Shown here: positions 29,293 to 39,283 of the stretch, piece after piece
How the letters are laid out: each line of letters opens with the position of its first letter
Numbering within the stretch: the first letter of the stretch is position 1
Origin: Barnesiella sp.
GTDB lineage: Bacteria > Bacteroidota > Bacteroidia > Bacteroidales > Muribaculaceae
DNA: 64,000 bases
Reading direction: 5' to 3'
Assembly: GCA_014801075.1 (NCBI GenBank)
Contig: JAAVEW010000011.1
Coordinates: 110,357-174,356 of the forward strand
Notes under the pieces: model-generated
Told to the model about the DNA's origin: nothing
The model's input: only the letters and a program-made list of their open reading frames with translations
The model's database searches: none
Program-made: the position numbers and the translations under genes

Positions 29293-30267
29293 ATGATACG
29301 AGCAGGCATCATAGGCGGAGCCGGATATACAGCAGGCGAACTGCTGCGTCTCCTTATCAACCACCCCGACGTGGAAATAGCGTGGATACACTCCACCTCC
29401 AACGCCGGTAACCCCGTGACCGACGTTCACCAGGGACTCATCGGCGAGACATACCACCGTTTCACCGACACCCCCGTGTGGGAGGACGTCGACCTGGTGT
29501 TCTTCTGCACTCCCCACGGACAGTCACGCACCTTCATCAAGGAAAATCCCATCCCCGAGAACGTCAAAATCATTGACCTAAGCAATGATTTCCGTCTCAA
29601 GGAGGGCGAAGAGCACGACTTCGTGTACGGATTGCCCGAACTCAACCGCAAACCGATGGTGCGCGGCGCCAAGCACGTGGCCAATCCCGGCTGCTTCGCC
29701 ACCGCTATCCAGCTCGCACTCCTGCCGCTGGCCAAGAACCATCTGATAAAGAGCGACGTACACATCACTGCTATCACAGGAAGCACCGGCGCGGGCGTGA
29801 AACCGTCGGCTACGTCACACTATTCATGGCGCAACGACAACGTGTCAATCTACAAGCCGTTCCGCCATCAGCATTTGGCCGAAATCATGCAGACTCTGCG
29901 CGAACTGCAGCCCGACCTCGACGTCGAGCTCAACTTCGTGCCGGTGCGCGGCTGCTTCTCACGCGGCATCATGGCTATCGCCTATCTCGACATCGACGAG
30001 GACATCGAGACCATACGCAATCTCTACGAGGAGACCTACAGCGACCACTCGTTCACCTTCGTCACCGACAAGCAGCCTGACCTTAAGGATGTTGTCAACA
30101 CCAACAAGTGCATCATCCACCTGGAGAAAATCGACGGCAAGCTGCTCATCACTTCCGTCATCGACAATCTGCTCAAAGGCGCATCGGGTACTGCGGTCCA
30201 CAACATGAACCTGCTCTTCGGCTTGTCGGAGCGCACTGGTCTCTATCTCAAGCCTTCAGCATTCTGA
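29293..30267 (+). CDS. argC: N-acetyl-gamma-glutamyl-phosphate reductase
   Basis: GGAGYTAGELLRLL; KHVANPGCFATAIQLAL active site; GTGAVH-like GASGTAVHNMNLLFG. Confidence 0.95.
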   Translation: MIRAGIIGGAGYTAGELLRLLINHPDVEIAWIHSTSNAGNPVTDVHQGLIGETYHRFTDTPVWEDVDLVFFCTPHGQSRTFIKENPIPENVKIIDLSNDFRLKEGEEHDFVYGLPELNRKPMVRGAKHVANPGCFATAIQLALLPLAKNHLIKSDVHITAITGSTGAGVKPSATSHYSWRNDNVSIYKPFRHQHLAEIMQTLRELQPDLDVELNFVPVRGCFSRGIMAIAYLDIDEDIETIRNLYEETYSDHSFTFVTDKQPDLKDVVNTNKCIIHLEKIDGKLLITSVIDNLLKGASGTAVHNMNLLFGLSERTGLYLKPSAF

Positions 30268-30284
30268 CATAGAAATCCTATCTC

Positions 30285-30325
30285 GTCCGGGCCTGACGAT
30301 GTTCTCGGCCCGGACCTGTTTTTTA
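30285..30325 (+). terminator. Terminator downstream of argC
   Basis: gtccgggcc-N13-ggcccggac followed by ctgtttttta. Confidence 0.8.
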
Positions 30326-30358
30326 TATCCACAAACTCTTACCTAAATTATCACACCC

Positions 30359-31267
30359 ATGAAGAAATTTTTTGTCGCCGTGGCTTCATTCTGCATCGCT
30401 GCATGCGCCGTGGCATCCGAACTCACTGTCACCACCTACAATCTCCGCAACGAAAATGACTGGGACGTTGCCGACGGTAACGGCTGGAAACAGCGCGTTC
30501 CCTTCGCTGCCGACCTGCTGCAGTTTATCAGCCCCGACGTTTTCGGCACTCAGGAACTCAAAGCCGGCCAGGTAAAGGACATCCTCGCTCTCATGCCGCA
30601 ATACTCCTACGTAGGCGTTGCGCGCGAAGATGGCAAGGAGGATGGCGAATACTCGGCGATATTCTACAACCGCGACAAGGTGAAACTCATTGACTCAGGC
30701 AATTTCTGGATTTCGGAGACGCCTGACCGTCCGTCGCTCGGCTGGGACGGTGCCTGCACCCGTATATGCACATGGGGCCATTTCGAGACTCCCGACGGCA
30801 AACCGTTCTACTACTTCAACATGCACATGGACCATATCGGAGTGGTGGCGCGCCGCGAGGGTGGCAAACTTATCGTCGACAAGATAAAGGAGATAGCAGG
30901 CGACGGCGCTACTGTGCTGCTGTCGGGCGACTTCAACGTCGACCAGACCAGCGAGGTATATCAGGTGTTCGCCACTTCGGGTATCCTCGATGACTCTTAC
31001 GGTAAGGCTAAGTTCCGCTTTGCTCCCAACGGCACCTACAATGCTTTCGACCCGTCGAGCTACACCGACGCCCGCATTGACCACATCTTCGTCAGCCCCA
31101 ACGTAAAGGTTGACCGCTACGGCATCCTGACCGACATGTACTGGGCCCCCGAAAACAACAGCGACTCCTTCAAAGGCAAGGACGCACCCACCGAAATCGA
31201 CTTCAACAAGCGCACCCTCCGCACTATCTCCGACCACTACCCCGTAACTGTATATCTTCAGTTCTGA
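30359..31267 (+). CDS. Endonuclease/exonuclease/phosphatase family protein
   Basis: Signal peptide; TYNLRNEN, GTQELKAGQ, LLSGDFNVDQTS, ISDHYPV motifs. Confidence 0.88.
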   Translation: MKKFFVAVASFCIAACAVASELTVTTYNLRNENDWDVADGNGWKQRVPFAADLLQFISPDVFGTQELKAGQVKDILALMPQYSYVGVAREDGKEDGEYSAIFYNRDKVKLIDSGNFWISETPDRPSLGWDGACTRICTWGHFETPDGKPFYYFNMHMDHIGVVARREGGKLIVDKIKEIAGDGATVLLSGDFNVDQTSEVYQVFATSGILDDSYGKAKFRFAPNGTYNAFDPSSYTDARIDHIFVSPNVKVDRYGILTDMYWAPENNSDSFKGKDAPTEIDFNKRTLRTISDHYPVTVYLQF

Positions 31268-31268
31268 T

Positions 31269-32177
31269 TCACTCATACAGACGGTATGCCATTTTAATCC
31301 TGTCGCTTATCTCACTACGCAGTGAGGGTGGCGACAGGATTTCTATTTTATGGCCATGCGACAGGATTTCCATGATGAAATCGTAGGTGGGACACACGGT
31401 GAGCGAGAAGATGGTGTAATCGTCAGCGCGTTCCACCACCTGCTGCGACGGGTGGAACGGCAGCGCTTCAAGGTAGTTGGCCTCTTCGCGCTCCACTTTC
31501 ATCGTCACCTTTTCGGGCCTCACACCGTTCTGTCGTATAATGCCGTAACTGTCAGCAAACAAGGAGTCAATATCGTAGGCCGTTGGTGCGGTCACCTCCC
31601 CTATCAAGAGATGACGCACTCGGTCGAAAGGATAAGAATATGGCTCTCCGTCAGGCTTTTCGGCCACGAGATACCAGCGTTGGCGAAACAGTTTCAACCC
31701 TATGGGCTTCACGTGGAGTGTTTCTTCGCGACGCTCGTCGTAGTTGTGACGATAGGTCAGCAGGAGATCCTTACCCTCCTCGATAGCTTCGATTACAATA
31801 CGCTGATACCTGACATCGGTGCGCACCGGTTCGAGCGATATGTTTCGGCGCAACATATCCTTTGAAGCAAGATTGTTGAGAAACAACGCGTTATCGAGCA
31901 ATTTCCTTACCTCGCGCGACTGAAAGTCGACCTCCTCAGCGATATAATACTGATTGGTAACGCGATTACACGTCACCACTATATCAAATAGCGTCTCAAC
32001 CGCCCTGCGATGATTCTCAAACGTTTTGTGTGGCAGCGTCGAATGGTCATCGTTAAGTCCCGAACGACTCCACAATTCCGCAATCTCCTCATAGCCAACA
32101 GGTCCATAACTCGACAGCACCTCATACAGCCACAAATACCGCCTGAACACAAAAGCCTGCCTCCTCTCCACTCCCAT
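31269..32177 (-). CDS. WYL domain-containing transcriptional regulator
   Basis: N-terminal HTH-like; VKPIGLKLFRQRWYLVAEKPDG WYL domain pattern. Confidence 0.85.
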   Translation of the reverse strand: MGVERRQAFVFRRYLWLYEVLSSYGPVGYEEIAELWSRSGLNDDHSTLPHKTFENHRRAVETLFDIVVTCNRVTNQYYIAEEVDFQSREVRKLLDNALFLNNLASKDMLRRNISLEPVRTDVRYQRIVIEAIEEGKDLLLTYRHNYDERREETLHVKPIGLKLFRQRWYLVAEKPDGEPYSYPFDRVRHLLIGEVTAPTAYDIDSLFADSYGIIRQNGVRPEKVTMKVEREEANYLEALPFHPSQQVVERADDYTIFSLTVCPTYDFIMEILSHGHKIEILSPPSLRSEISDRIKMAYRLYE

Positions 32178-32247
32178 AACTAATTATTATATCCGAAGTA
32201 GTTATATACTTCGTCTTCGTTTACATATCAAAAGTTCTAATTATTTA

Positions 32248-32562
32248 TTATAAACTGCCCTTATCATTCATCTCTTCACGAAGTTTCTTTTCGAGATATT
32301 TGCGCATCAAATCATTGACTTCATCACGCTCTTCCATCTTCTTTTTACGTTGACCGAACCAAGCTATTAAGGCGGCAACGGAACCGGCAATCGCTCCCAT
32401 CCAAACCAAATCAAGAAGAAATAGCAGCCCCTCTTGCCTAAATATACGATGCATTTTATCTTCACTCGCCGCTATGGCTACCGTGATAACAACCGGAACA
32501 AGGACCGCAATACAGAATGTAAACCAGAAAGCATTGGCAGGTTTTACAGTTTTCTTTGCCAT
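32248..32562 (-). CDS. Small two-TM membrane protein
   Basis: Hydrophobic segments FTFCIAVLVPVVITVAIA and FLLDLVWMGAIAGSVAALIAWF; charged tail. Confidence 0.55.
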   Translation of the reverse strand: MAKKTVKPANAFWFTFCIAVLVPVVITVAIAASEDKMHRIFRQEGLLFLLDLVWMGAIAGSVAALIAWFGQRKKKMEERDEVNDLMRKYLEKKLREEMNDKGSL

Positions 32563-32628
32563 AATATAATGGATATGTTCTCCGCAGGCTGCCTTGTTTA
32601 GGAGGGGTAAGTAATTGGTTTATAAGTA

Positions 32629-32783
32629 GAAAAGTGGGCTGCCACCTGTGCAAACTTGAAAGCATCGCCAAACGCTTGTACATACACACAGATGAACAGC
32701 CCACATTACTATATGAGCTATTCAAGCTATGCTTCGATGTACTTTTACAGAGTTGGCGATTCTTCAAGTTTGAAGCACTTTTC
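32629..32783. other. Structured intergenic element with nested/crossing inverted repeats
   Basis: GAAAAGTG/CACTTTTC, CAAACTTGAAAGCATCGCCAA/TTGGCGATTCTTCAAGTTTG, GTGGGCTG/CAGCCCAC. Confidence 0.5.
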
Positions 32784-33130
32784 ATTTCACTAATATGTTG
32801 TCACTCCTGACATTGAGCAAATTTACAAAATTTTTCGTAAATCCCCCTCCTGTCATAAAGGATAATTATCAATAATTCATCTCTCAATCATTAGTCACCG
32901 CAAAGTAACCCCCACCTTTCGCCATAACCCCACCAAAGCCCCCCAAAAATAATCTAACTATAAAAAAACGACAGCCCAATAAGCTTAGGCTACCTCGTTC
33001 ATTTTAATTCAGGGGAGTGCGATATTTCTACCGCATCAAAAGTAGTGGGTTTAATCAATAATCTAATTCCTAAATTACATCAAGTAAGGAGAATTTAGAG
33101 TGGAATGTAATTCGATAGGTATAATGTCTC

Positions 33131-34669
33131 TTATTCAATGACCTCCCATGTACCGGTTTTTTCAGAGCCAACACGGCGTATCTTTCCCTCAGATTTTAAT
33201 CTATCGATCACTCGGAACATAGCAGTCTTTGACTTCCCAAATATTTTGGAAAGTTGCTTTATACTTATTCTTTTATCATATCGCATTTTCTCGAGCACTA
33301 ACTTCTCGATATCATCATATCGTTCCGTATCATTCCACATCGTTCCATTATCGTTCCGCATCGTTCCGCTGTTGACATTATCAGCGCTATTTGCCGTAGC
33401 ATTAACTACAGATCTTGACGTTTTTTTCGTGACATCTATGTCATTTTCTATAACATCGGCATTCTGCACAACCACCTTAAAAGTAGTGTAATCTCCAAGC
33501 AAGAACTCAGCGGGATTACTCTTATTCTCTTCAAGAAGTGTTGATACAGTATTCACACCACTGCCGAAACGATTGACATAACCCAAATTGAGCATTATTT
33601 CGGCTATATTGGGATTGCGATAATCGGTTTCGTTGGGAAAGTTCTCCAGGTTAACTTTACCATACAGATTACCTGGATTGTCAATCTCTATTCGATCACT
33701 ATATTCATAGAATTTTATAGGGGAATTGTTACCATTATAGGCACGGTGCATAACTGCATTCATCGCGAGCTCACGAATTGCCTCCCAAGGATAATTGATA
33801 CGCGATTCTTCACGCAGGATGCTGACAAACTCCGGACGTTTGCTCTCGATGGAATATTTGATAAAATACTCCAACTCTTTTAGCATTGAAATCAAATTAC
33901 CCTTGAAACGATTTTCTTTTAATACTTTTGTCGCACGGTTGGTTCCTGCAAACCTGACATATTGAATGTATGCCCCCGGAATGAAATACTGCGGGTCATA
34001 TCCCAACAGCAAAATCCCTGCATAAGTTGGACAATTAAAGCGAGTATCAAACAGGCGCAAAGATGCCATCCGTTGAATTTCGTTTCGCCTATCTTTAGCC
34101 AGTGTAATCGGCGAAACTGCTCTCGGCAAATACTCATTCCTAAAAAGTTCGATATCAATATCATCAATGGTGGCTTCACGACATGGACGTCCATCGAAAG
34201 AAGAACTATGAATTTGTCCCTTTTCAGTCAATATTCGTTCCTCTTCAGTATTTGCCTCGGCTTTACGCGCGCCAACTCTAATCCATATTACACCTTTGTA
34301 CCGCACCGGAGTATCCACACTTGGCTGCACCTCAATAACTGCAACTTCACCATCAGGAAATGATTCCTTATACACCATCATAGCCGGTGGAGGAAGTATT
34401 GCTCCGGTATTGCGCAATCCTGCATATGAACGAAGTTGTTCATCAGTGAACGTCTGCCCGTCAAGGTTTCCATCATCATCGGCGCCAATCAGGAAATAAC
34501 CAGGTTTTCTCGTACCACGAATATCATTGGCAAACGAACAAATAGCCTCCGACATTTTCTTAGTGTTATCAATTGACAACGTACGCTCCACGCGCTCATT
34601 CTCAATGTCGCTCAACAGAGATTGTATTTTATCTTTGGTCAAAGGCATATCATTTATCTTAAATTGCAA
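33131..34669 (-). CDS. AlbA_2/Schlafen-type (RecG-like) ATP-binding domain protein with C-terminal wHTH
   Basis: N-terminal ICSFANDIRGTRKPGYFLIGADDDG; AMNAVMHRAYNGNNSPIKFYEYSDRIEIDNPG; C-terminal ISIKQLSKIFGKSKTAMFRVIDRLKSEG. Confidence 0.85.
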   Translation of the reverse strand: MQFKINDMPLTKDKIQSLLSDIENERVERTLSIDNTKKMSEAICSFANDIRGTRKPGYFLIGADDDGNLDGQTFTDEQLRSYAGLRNTGAILPPPAMMVYKESFPDGEVAVIEVQPSVDTPVRYKGVIWIRVGARKAEANTEEERILTEKGQIHSSSFDGRPCREATIDDIDIELFRNEYLPRAVSPITLAKDRRNEIQRMASLRLFDTRFNCPTYAGILLLGYDPQYFIPGAYIQYVRFAGTNRATKVLKENRFKGNLISMLKELEYFIKYSIESKRPEFVSILREESRINYPWEAIRELAMNAVMHRAYNGNNSPIKFYEYSDRIEIDNPGNLYGKVNLENFPNETDYRNPNIAEIMLNLGYVNRFGSGVNTVSTLLEENKSNPAEFLLGDYTTFKVVVQNADVIENDIDVTKKTSRSVVNATANSADNVNSGTMRNDNGTMWNDTERYDDIEKLVLEKMRYDKRISIKQLSKIFGKSKTAMFRVIDRLKSEGKIRRVGSEKTGTWEVIE

Positions 34670-34828
34670 AAATACTCATTTTTCGCTTATCAGGCAACTT
34701 GTACGGAAAGACTCACAGAGATTTAGTTTTTATAGTCTCTTAGTCATCTACGAGGTTTTCTTTTTATAAGTATTTCTCTTAAGAAACTATTCCAAATTAT
34801 TTTATATTGACAGTTACTTACCAAAAGA

Positions 34829-34861
34829 AAAAGAGTTCGGTGTAATTACCGAACTCTTTAT
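34829..34861 (-). terminator. Terminator of the ilv operon
   Basis: AAAGAGTTCGGT-gtaatt-ACCGAACTCTTT perfect 12-bp hairpin. Confidence 0.85.
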
Positions 34862-34903
34862 ATTAACGGTCAATACGTTTAACGCATTAAACTATACCGG
34901 GTA

Positions 34904-35947
34904 TCAGTTGTTTTCGGGGCGGAGTTTGCGGACTGTTACGGCGGTTTGCCACATTTCGCTTTCGCGGAGGGCCTGGAGTTCTTTTTCGAGGCCGTCGCGG
35001 TAGTCGGGTTTTGAGTTGGCGTCGATTGAAATCTGGGCTTCGTTGCCGGTCTTTACGCTGTTGTAGAGCTTTTCAACCACGGGCTTGATGGCGTCGTGGA
35101 ACGGGCCCATCCAGTCGAGGGCACCGCGCTGTGCGGTGGTCGAGCAGTTGGCATACATCCAGTCCATACCGTTCTTGGCAAAGAGGGGCATGAGCGACTG
35201 GGTGAGTTCCTCAACGGTTTCGTTGAACGCCTCGGAGGGAGTGTGGCCGTTTTCGCGGAGCACTTCGTACTGGGCGAGGAGCAGACCCTGAATTGCGCCC
35301 ATGAGCGAACCGCGTTCGCCGGTGAGGTCGGAGGTAGCTTCGCGCTGGAAGGTTGTTTCGAAGAGATAACCCGAACCGATACCGATGCCGAGGGCGATGG
35401 TGCGTTCAAGCGCACGACCGGTGTAGTCCTGATAGATAGCGTAAGAGGAGTTGAGACCGCGACCTTCGAGGAACATAGTGCGCAGCGATGTACCTGAGCC
35501 TTTGGGGGCAACCAAGATGACGTCGATGTCGGCGGGGGGCACTACGCCGGTGCGATCGTTCCAGGTGATGGCAAAGCCGTGAGAGAAGTAGAGGGCTTTA
35601 CCTGCGGTGAGATATTTCTTGAGTGTGGGCCACACCGACATAACGGCAGCGTCGGAGAGGAGACACATTATAATAGTGGCGCGTTCGGCCGCTTCCTCGA
35701 TTGAGAAGAGAGTCTCACCGGGAACCCAACCGTCGGCTACGGCCTTGTCGAAAGTCTTGCCGGCACGCTGGCCTACGATAACGTTGAAACCGTTGTCGCG
35801 GAGGTTCATACTCTGACCGGGGCCCTGCACACCGTAACCTATCACTGCGATTGTTTCATCTTTGAGCACTTCGCGTGCTTTCTCGAGGGGGAATTCGTCA
35901 CGGATTACGACGGTTTCTTCCACGCCTCCAAAATTCATCTTTGCCAT
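34904..35947 (-). CDS. ilvC: Ketol-acid reductoisomerase
   Basis: IAVIGYGVQGPGQSMNLRDNG; APKGSGTSLR; FETTFQREATSDLTGERG. Confidence 0.96.
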   Translation of the reverse strand: MAKMNFGGVEETVVIRDEFPLEKAREVLKDETIAVIGYGVQGPGQSMNLRDNGFNVIVGQRAGKTFDKAVADGWVPGETLFSIEEAAERATIIMCLLSDAAVMSVWPTLKKYLTAGKALYFSHGFAITWNDRTGVVPPADIDVILVAPKGSGTSLRTMFLEGRGLNSSYAIYQDYTGRALERTIALGIGIGSGYLFETTFQREATSDLTGERGSLMGAIQGLLLAQYEVLRENGHTPSEAFNETVEELTQSLMPLFAKNGMDWMYANCSTTAQRGALDWMGPFHDAIKPVVEKLYNSVKTGNEAQISIDANSKPDYRDGLEKELQALRESEMWQTAVTVRKLRPENN

Positions 35948-36148
35948 ATTTAAAGCAATTATTAGTTATTCTTATTCTTTTTGCAAAGTTACTAAAATAG
36001 TTGCAAATTGCAAGAATTATTTAAAATATTTATCAAATTTGTTATCTTTTAACGCCATTTGCAGTCTCATTTGCTACAAACGTATAAACATCAGGGGGTA
36101 AGGTGGTATTTCACTGCCAATCCTGCCGGCGCATATCGCCGCCGTCGC

Positions 36149-36955
36149 CTACCGCGAGGCAACCGATTCTACCGAACGTGGGCAGAACTTGATACGGGCA
36201 CGGGTACACACCGCACCGTCGCGCGCTATCTCCACATCCTGCGTCTCCTCGTCGCCCTTGCATCTCACCTCAACAACGTCCTCAAAATGGGCCTCGGTGT
36301 GATATGAGATGTCGAAACGACTCACACGGTTGAGATCGAAATGGCTGAGAGTCCAGCGGTCGAGGATAAACTGTATGTAGCGCGTGGAGTTGACGTGGCG
36401 ATTGAAGTCAATGTCGGAGTATTGGAACTGATACATCGTGACGCGGTCGGGCGCTCCAATCGGACCGAGACGGGGGAACCGCTCGATGGGACACTTGCGC
36501 TTGCTCGGAGTAATGTTGTCGAGATAGGGAGTAAGGTCGGCGGGACGACGCGTCACTATATTGATAGCCACCCACGTAAGGCGACCGTAACCTATCACGG
36601 CATCGTTTTCGTCGCGAATCTCCACGATGCGCTCCGAGTAGCGGCGGTTGACATCCTCAACCCACGTGATGAGACTGTAAGGCTTGTTGATTGACGGAAA
36701 TCGTTCCAGCTCGATAGCCACGCGCGAAAGCACCCACGCGTAATTATTCTCAAGCAGATGCTCGTAGCCCACCCCGATAGCCGAGGCATGGGCCGTGGAA
36801 ATATCAATCAGTTTCTGCGCCAAAAGTGGCAGTGATATTTCCTGCTGCGCGTTACACTCGGCAGCGCTCAGGAAATAATCCACTCTGTATTCCGTCATAT
36901 CGTTATCCATCATCAGAACGTATAGTTTATCAATAGAACGTTGCCGGGAGGTCAC
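36149..36955 (-). CDS. Acyl-ACP thioesterase
   Basis: Hot-dog fold thioesterase pattern; DFNRHVNSTRYIQFILD motif; sits between ilvN and ilvC. Confidence 0.85.
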   Translation of the reverse strand: MTSRQRSIDKLYVLMMDNDMTEYRVDYFLSAAECNAQQEISLPLLAQKLIDISTAHASAIGVGYEHLLENNYAWVLSRVAIELERFPSINKPYSLITWVEDVNRRYSERIVEIRDENDAVIGYGRLTWVAINIVTRRPADLTPYLDNITPSKRKCPIERFPRLGPIGAPDRVTMYQFQYSDIDFNRHVNSTRYIQFILDRWTLSHFDLNRVSRFDISYHTEAHFEDVVEVRCKGDEETQDVEIARDGAVCTRARIKFCPRSVESVASR

Positions 36956-37515
36956 TTGTTTAAGGTGTCGGGAAACTTGTCGGGGTGGAGTCGCGCCTGC
37001 TGCTCAATGTAGTTTGACACATGCTCGATGGGCGACTTTGTCACCGTCACGCGGCCCGAGCGCACGAACTGCTTGATGTCGTAGCGTTTAAGTTCCTCGA
37101 AGAGCGCCTCGGTCTCGTCGATATGACCCGTCTTTTCAAGTATGGTATATTCGGGAGTGATGTCGAGAATACGGGGTGCGTGGTGGCGTATTATATTCTC
37201 GAGATTGCTCTCGACGAGGAGTTTGGAGGTAGGCACTTTATAGAGCGCAACTTCCTGATAGACAATCTCATCGTCAGTATGCAGAAACGCCTTTATAACG
37301 TCGATGCGCTTGCTTATCTGCTCGACAACTTTCTCCATCTGGCGGCGCTCGCCGTAGGCTGTAAGAGTCAGTTTGTGAATACCGGGAATCGACGTCGAAC
37401 TTGCCGATATACTCTCAATGTTGATGCAGCGGCGGGTGAATATGATAGTCACCTGATTGAGGACACCTACATTGTTTTCCGAAAATACCGAAACTGTAAA
37501 TAACTGTTTTTCCAT
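36952..37515 (-). CDS. ilvN: Acetolactate synthase small subunit
   Basis: ACT domain FSENNVGVLNQVTIIFTRRCINIESIS; adjacent to ilvB. Confidence 0.93.
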   Translation of the reverse strand: MEKQLFTVSVFSENNVGVLNQVTIIFTRRCINIESISASSTSIPGIHKLTLTAYGERRQMEKVVEQISKRIDVIKAFLHTDDEIVYQEVALYKVPTSKLLVESNLENIIRHHAPRILDITPEYTILEKTGHIDETEALFEELKRYDIKQFVRSGRVTVTKSPIEHVSNYIEQQARLHPDKFPDTLNK

Positions 37516-37529
37516 AACTTAAGAGAGTA

Positions 37530-39248
37530 TTAATTCGACAGTTCAAACTTCTCGTTAGCATTTATTATCATCTCGTCGACAGCTGCACCGAGCGGTATCA
37601 TGGGGAATATCATGTCGGTGGGGTCGATATTGACATTGAGCATATAGGCGGTGTCGCTCTTGACCATGCGGTCGATAGCCGCGTCGAGCTGCGAACGGTC
37701 GTCGACATTCTCGGCCGGGATGCCGTAGGCGGCGGCGATGGCCACGAAATCGGGGTTAATCATCGGCGTCTGCGAGAAGCGGCCGTTGAAGAACAGTTGC
37801 TGCCACTGGCGCACATTGCCGAGGAAATTATTGTTGAGCAGCACAATCTTTACGGCGGTACCGTATTCGAGTATCGTGCCGAGCTCCTGTATTGTCATCT
37901 GGAAACCGCCGTCACCGACGAAGAGAACAACCTGACGGTCAGGACATCCCATCTTGGCACCAATAGCCGCGGGCAGTCCGAATCCCATAGTGCCGAGACC
38001 GCCGGAGGTGAGGAGCGAACGGGGCTCAGTGTAACGGAAGTAACGCGAACCGAACATCTGGTTCTGGCCCACGTCGGTCACGCCTATGGCACGGTCGTGG
38101 AAAGCGCGGCTCACGCGGTCGACCACCTCGCCCATCTTCATCAATCCCTCTTCGGGATGTACCTCGGGCTTGATAACCTTCTCCATCTCCACCTCCTCGC
38201 AGGGGGTGAAAGAGTCGAGCCAGTCAGTGCGACGCGTCTGGTTAATTTTGGGGAGAAGCGCTTCAAGGGCCTGCTTGGCGTCGGCATGGACAGTGAGAGC
38301 AGCCCTTACATTCTTATTGAATTCCGACGAGTCGATGTCGATATGTATAATCTTGGCATCGGGAGCATAGGCGTCGAGTCGACCGGTGACACGGTCGTCA
38401 AATCGCATACCTATGGCGAGAATCACGTCGGCGCGGTTGGTATTGTAGTTTGGTCCGATATTACCGTGCATGCCGAGCATACCCTTGTAGAGAGGGTGGT
38501 CGGAAGGCATAGTGGAGAGACCGAGCAATGTGGCTGCAACCGGGATGTCGGCCTTCTCGGCAAGCATCTGCAGCTCCTTTTCGGCCTCGGCTATCATGAC
38601 ACCGTGACCTGAGAGTATCATGGGGCGCTCGGCATGGTTGAGCAGTCGGGCAGCCTCCGAGATATCGGCGTCATTAATTTCGGGCACAGGGAGATAGGAG
38701 CGGATGTAGTCACACACCTCGTGGTGCCAGTCAACCATCCCTACCTGCGCGTCCTTGGCTATGTCGAGCACCACGGGGCCGGGGCGGCCGTTGTTGGCGA
38801 TATAGAACGCACGGGCCACAGCTGCCGGAATATCCTCGGCACGGCGTATCTGCACGGCCCACTTCGTGACGGGATGCACGATACCTACCACATCGGTCTC
38901 CTGAAAGGCATCGCTGCCGAGAAGCGACGATGCTACCTGACCGGTGATGACTACCAGCGGAGTGGAGTCCATCAGCGCGTCGGAGAGGCCGGTGATGACG
39001 TTGGTGGCCGCAGGTCCGGAGGTCACGATGACCACGCCGGTCTTGCCCGTTGCGCGCGCATAACCTTGCGCGGCGTGGGTGGCACCCTGCTCGTGGCGCA
39101 CAAGTATATGCTTTAACTGCGAAGTGTAGTCATAGAGCTTGTCGTAGACAGGGATAATAGCTCCGCCGGGGTAACCGAACACCAGGTCAACTCCCTCACA
39201 TATAAGGGATTTAATCAGGGCTTCGGCACCGTTAATCATATTGCTCAT
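37530..39248 (-). CDS. ilvB: Acetolactate synthase large subunit
   Basis: FGYPGGAIIPVYDKLY; TPLVVITGQV; ThDP motif GDGGFQMTIQELGTILEYGTAVKIVLLNN. Confidence 0.96.
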   Translation of the reverse strand: MSNMINGAEALIKSLICEGVDLVFGYPGGAIIPVYDKLYDYTSQLKHILVRHEQGATHAAQGYARATGKTGVVIVTSGPAATNVITGLSDALMDSTPLVVITGQVASSLLGSDAFQETDVVGIVHPVTKWAVQIRRAEDIPAAVARAFYIANNGRPGPVVLDIAKDAQVGMVDWHHEVCDYIRSYLPVPEINDADISEAARLLNHAERPMILSGHGVMIAEAEKELQMLAEKADIPVAATLLGLSTMPSDHPLYKGMLGMHGNIGPNYNTNRADVILAIGMRFDDRVTGRLDAYAPDAKIIHIDIDSSEFNKNVRAALTVHADAKQALEALLPKINQTRRTDWLDSFTPCEEVEMEKVIKPEVHPEEGLMKMGEVVDRVSRAFHDRAIGVTDVGQNQMFGSRYFRYTEPRSLLTSGGLGTMGFGLPAAIGAKMGCPDRQVVLFVGDGGFQMTIQELGTILEYGTAVKIVLLNNNFLGNVRQWQQLFFNGRFSQTPMINPDFVAIAAAYGIPAENVDDRSQLDAAIDRMVKSDTAYMLNVNIDPTDMIFPMIPLGAAVDEMIINANEKFELSN

Positions 39249-39283
39249 TATATTATACCTTAATAATATACCAATAATTACAT

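Noticed and set aside
32462-32785. 107-aa minus-strand ORF as a gene
   Set aside because: Overlaps the 32248-32562 gene and the structured element; composition unconvincing, so the element itself is reported instead
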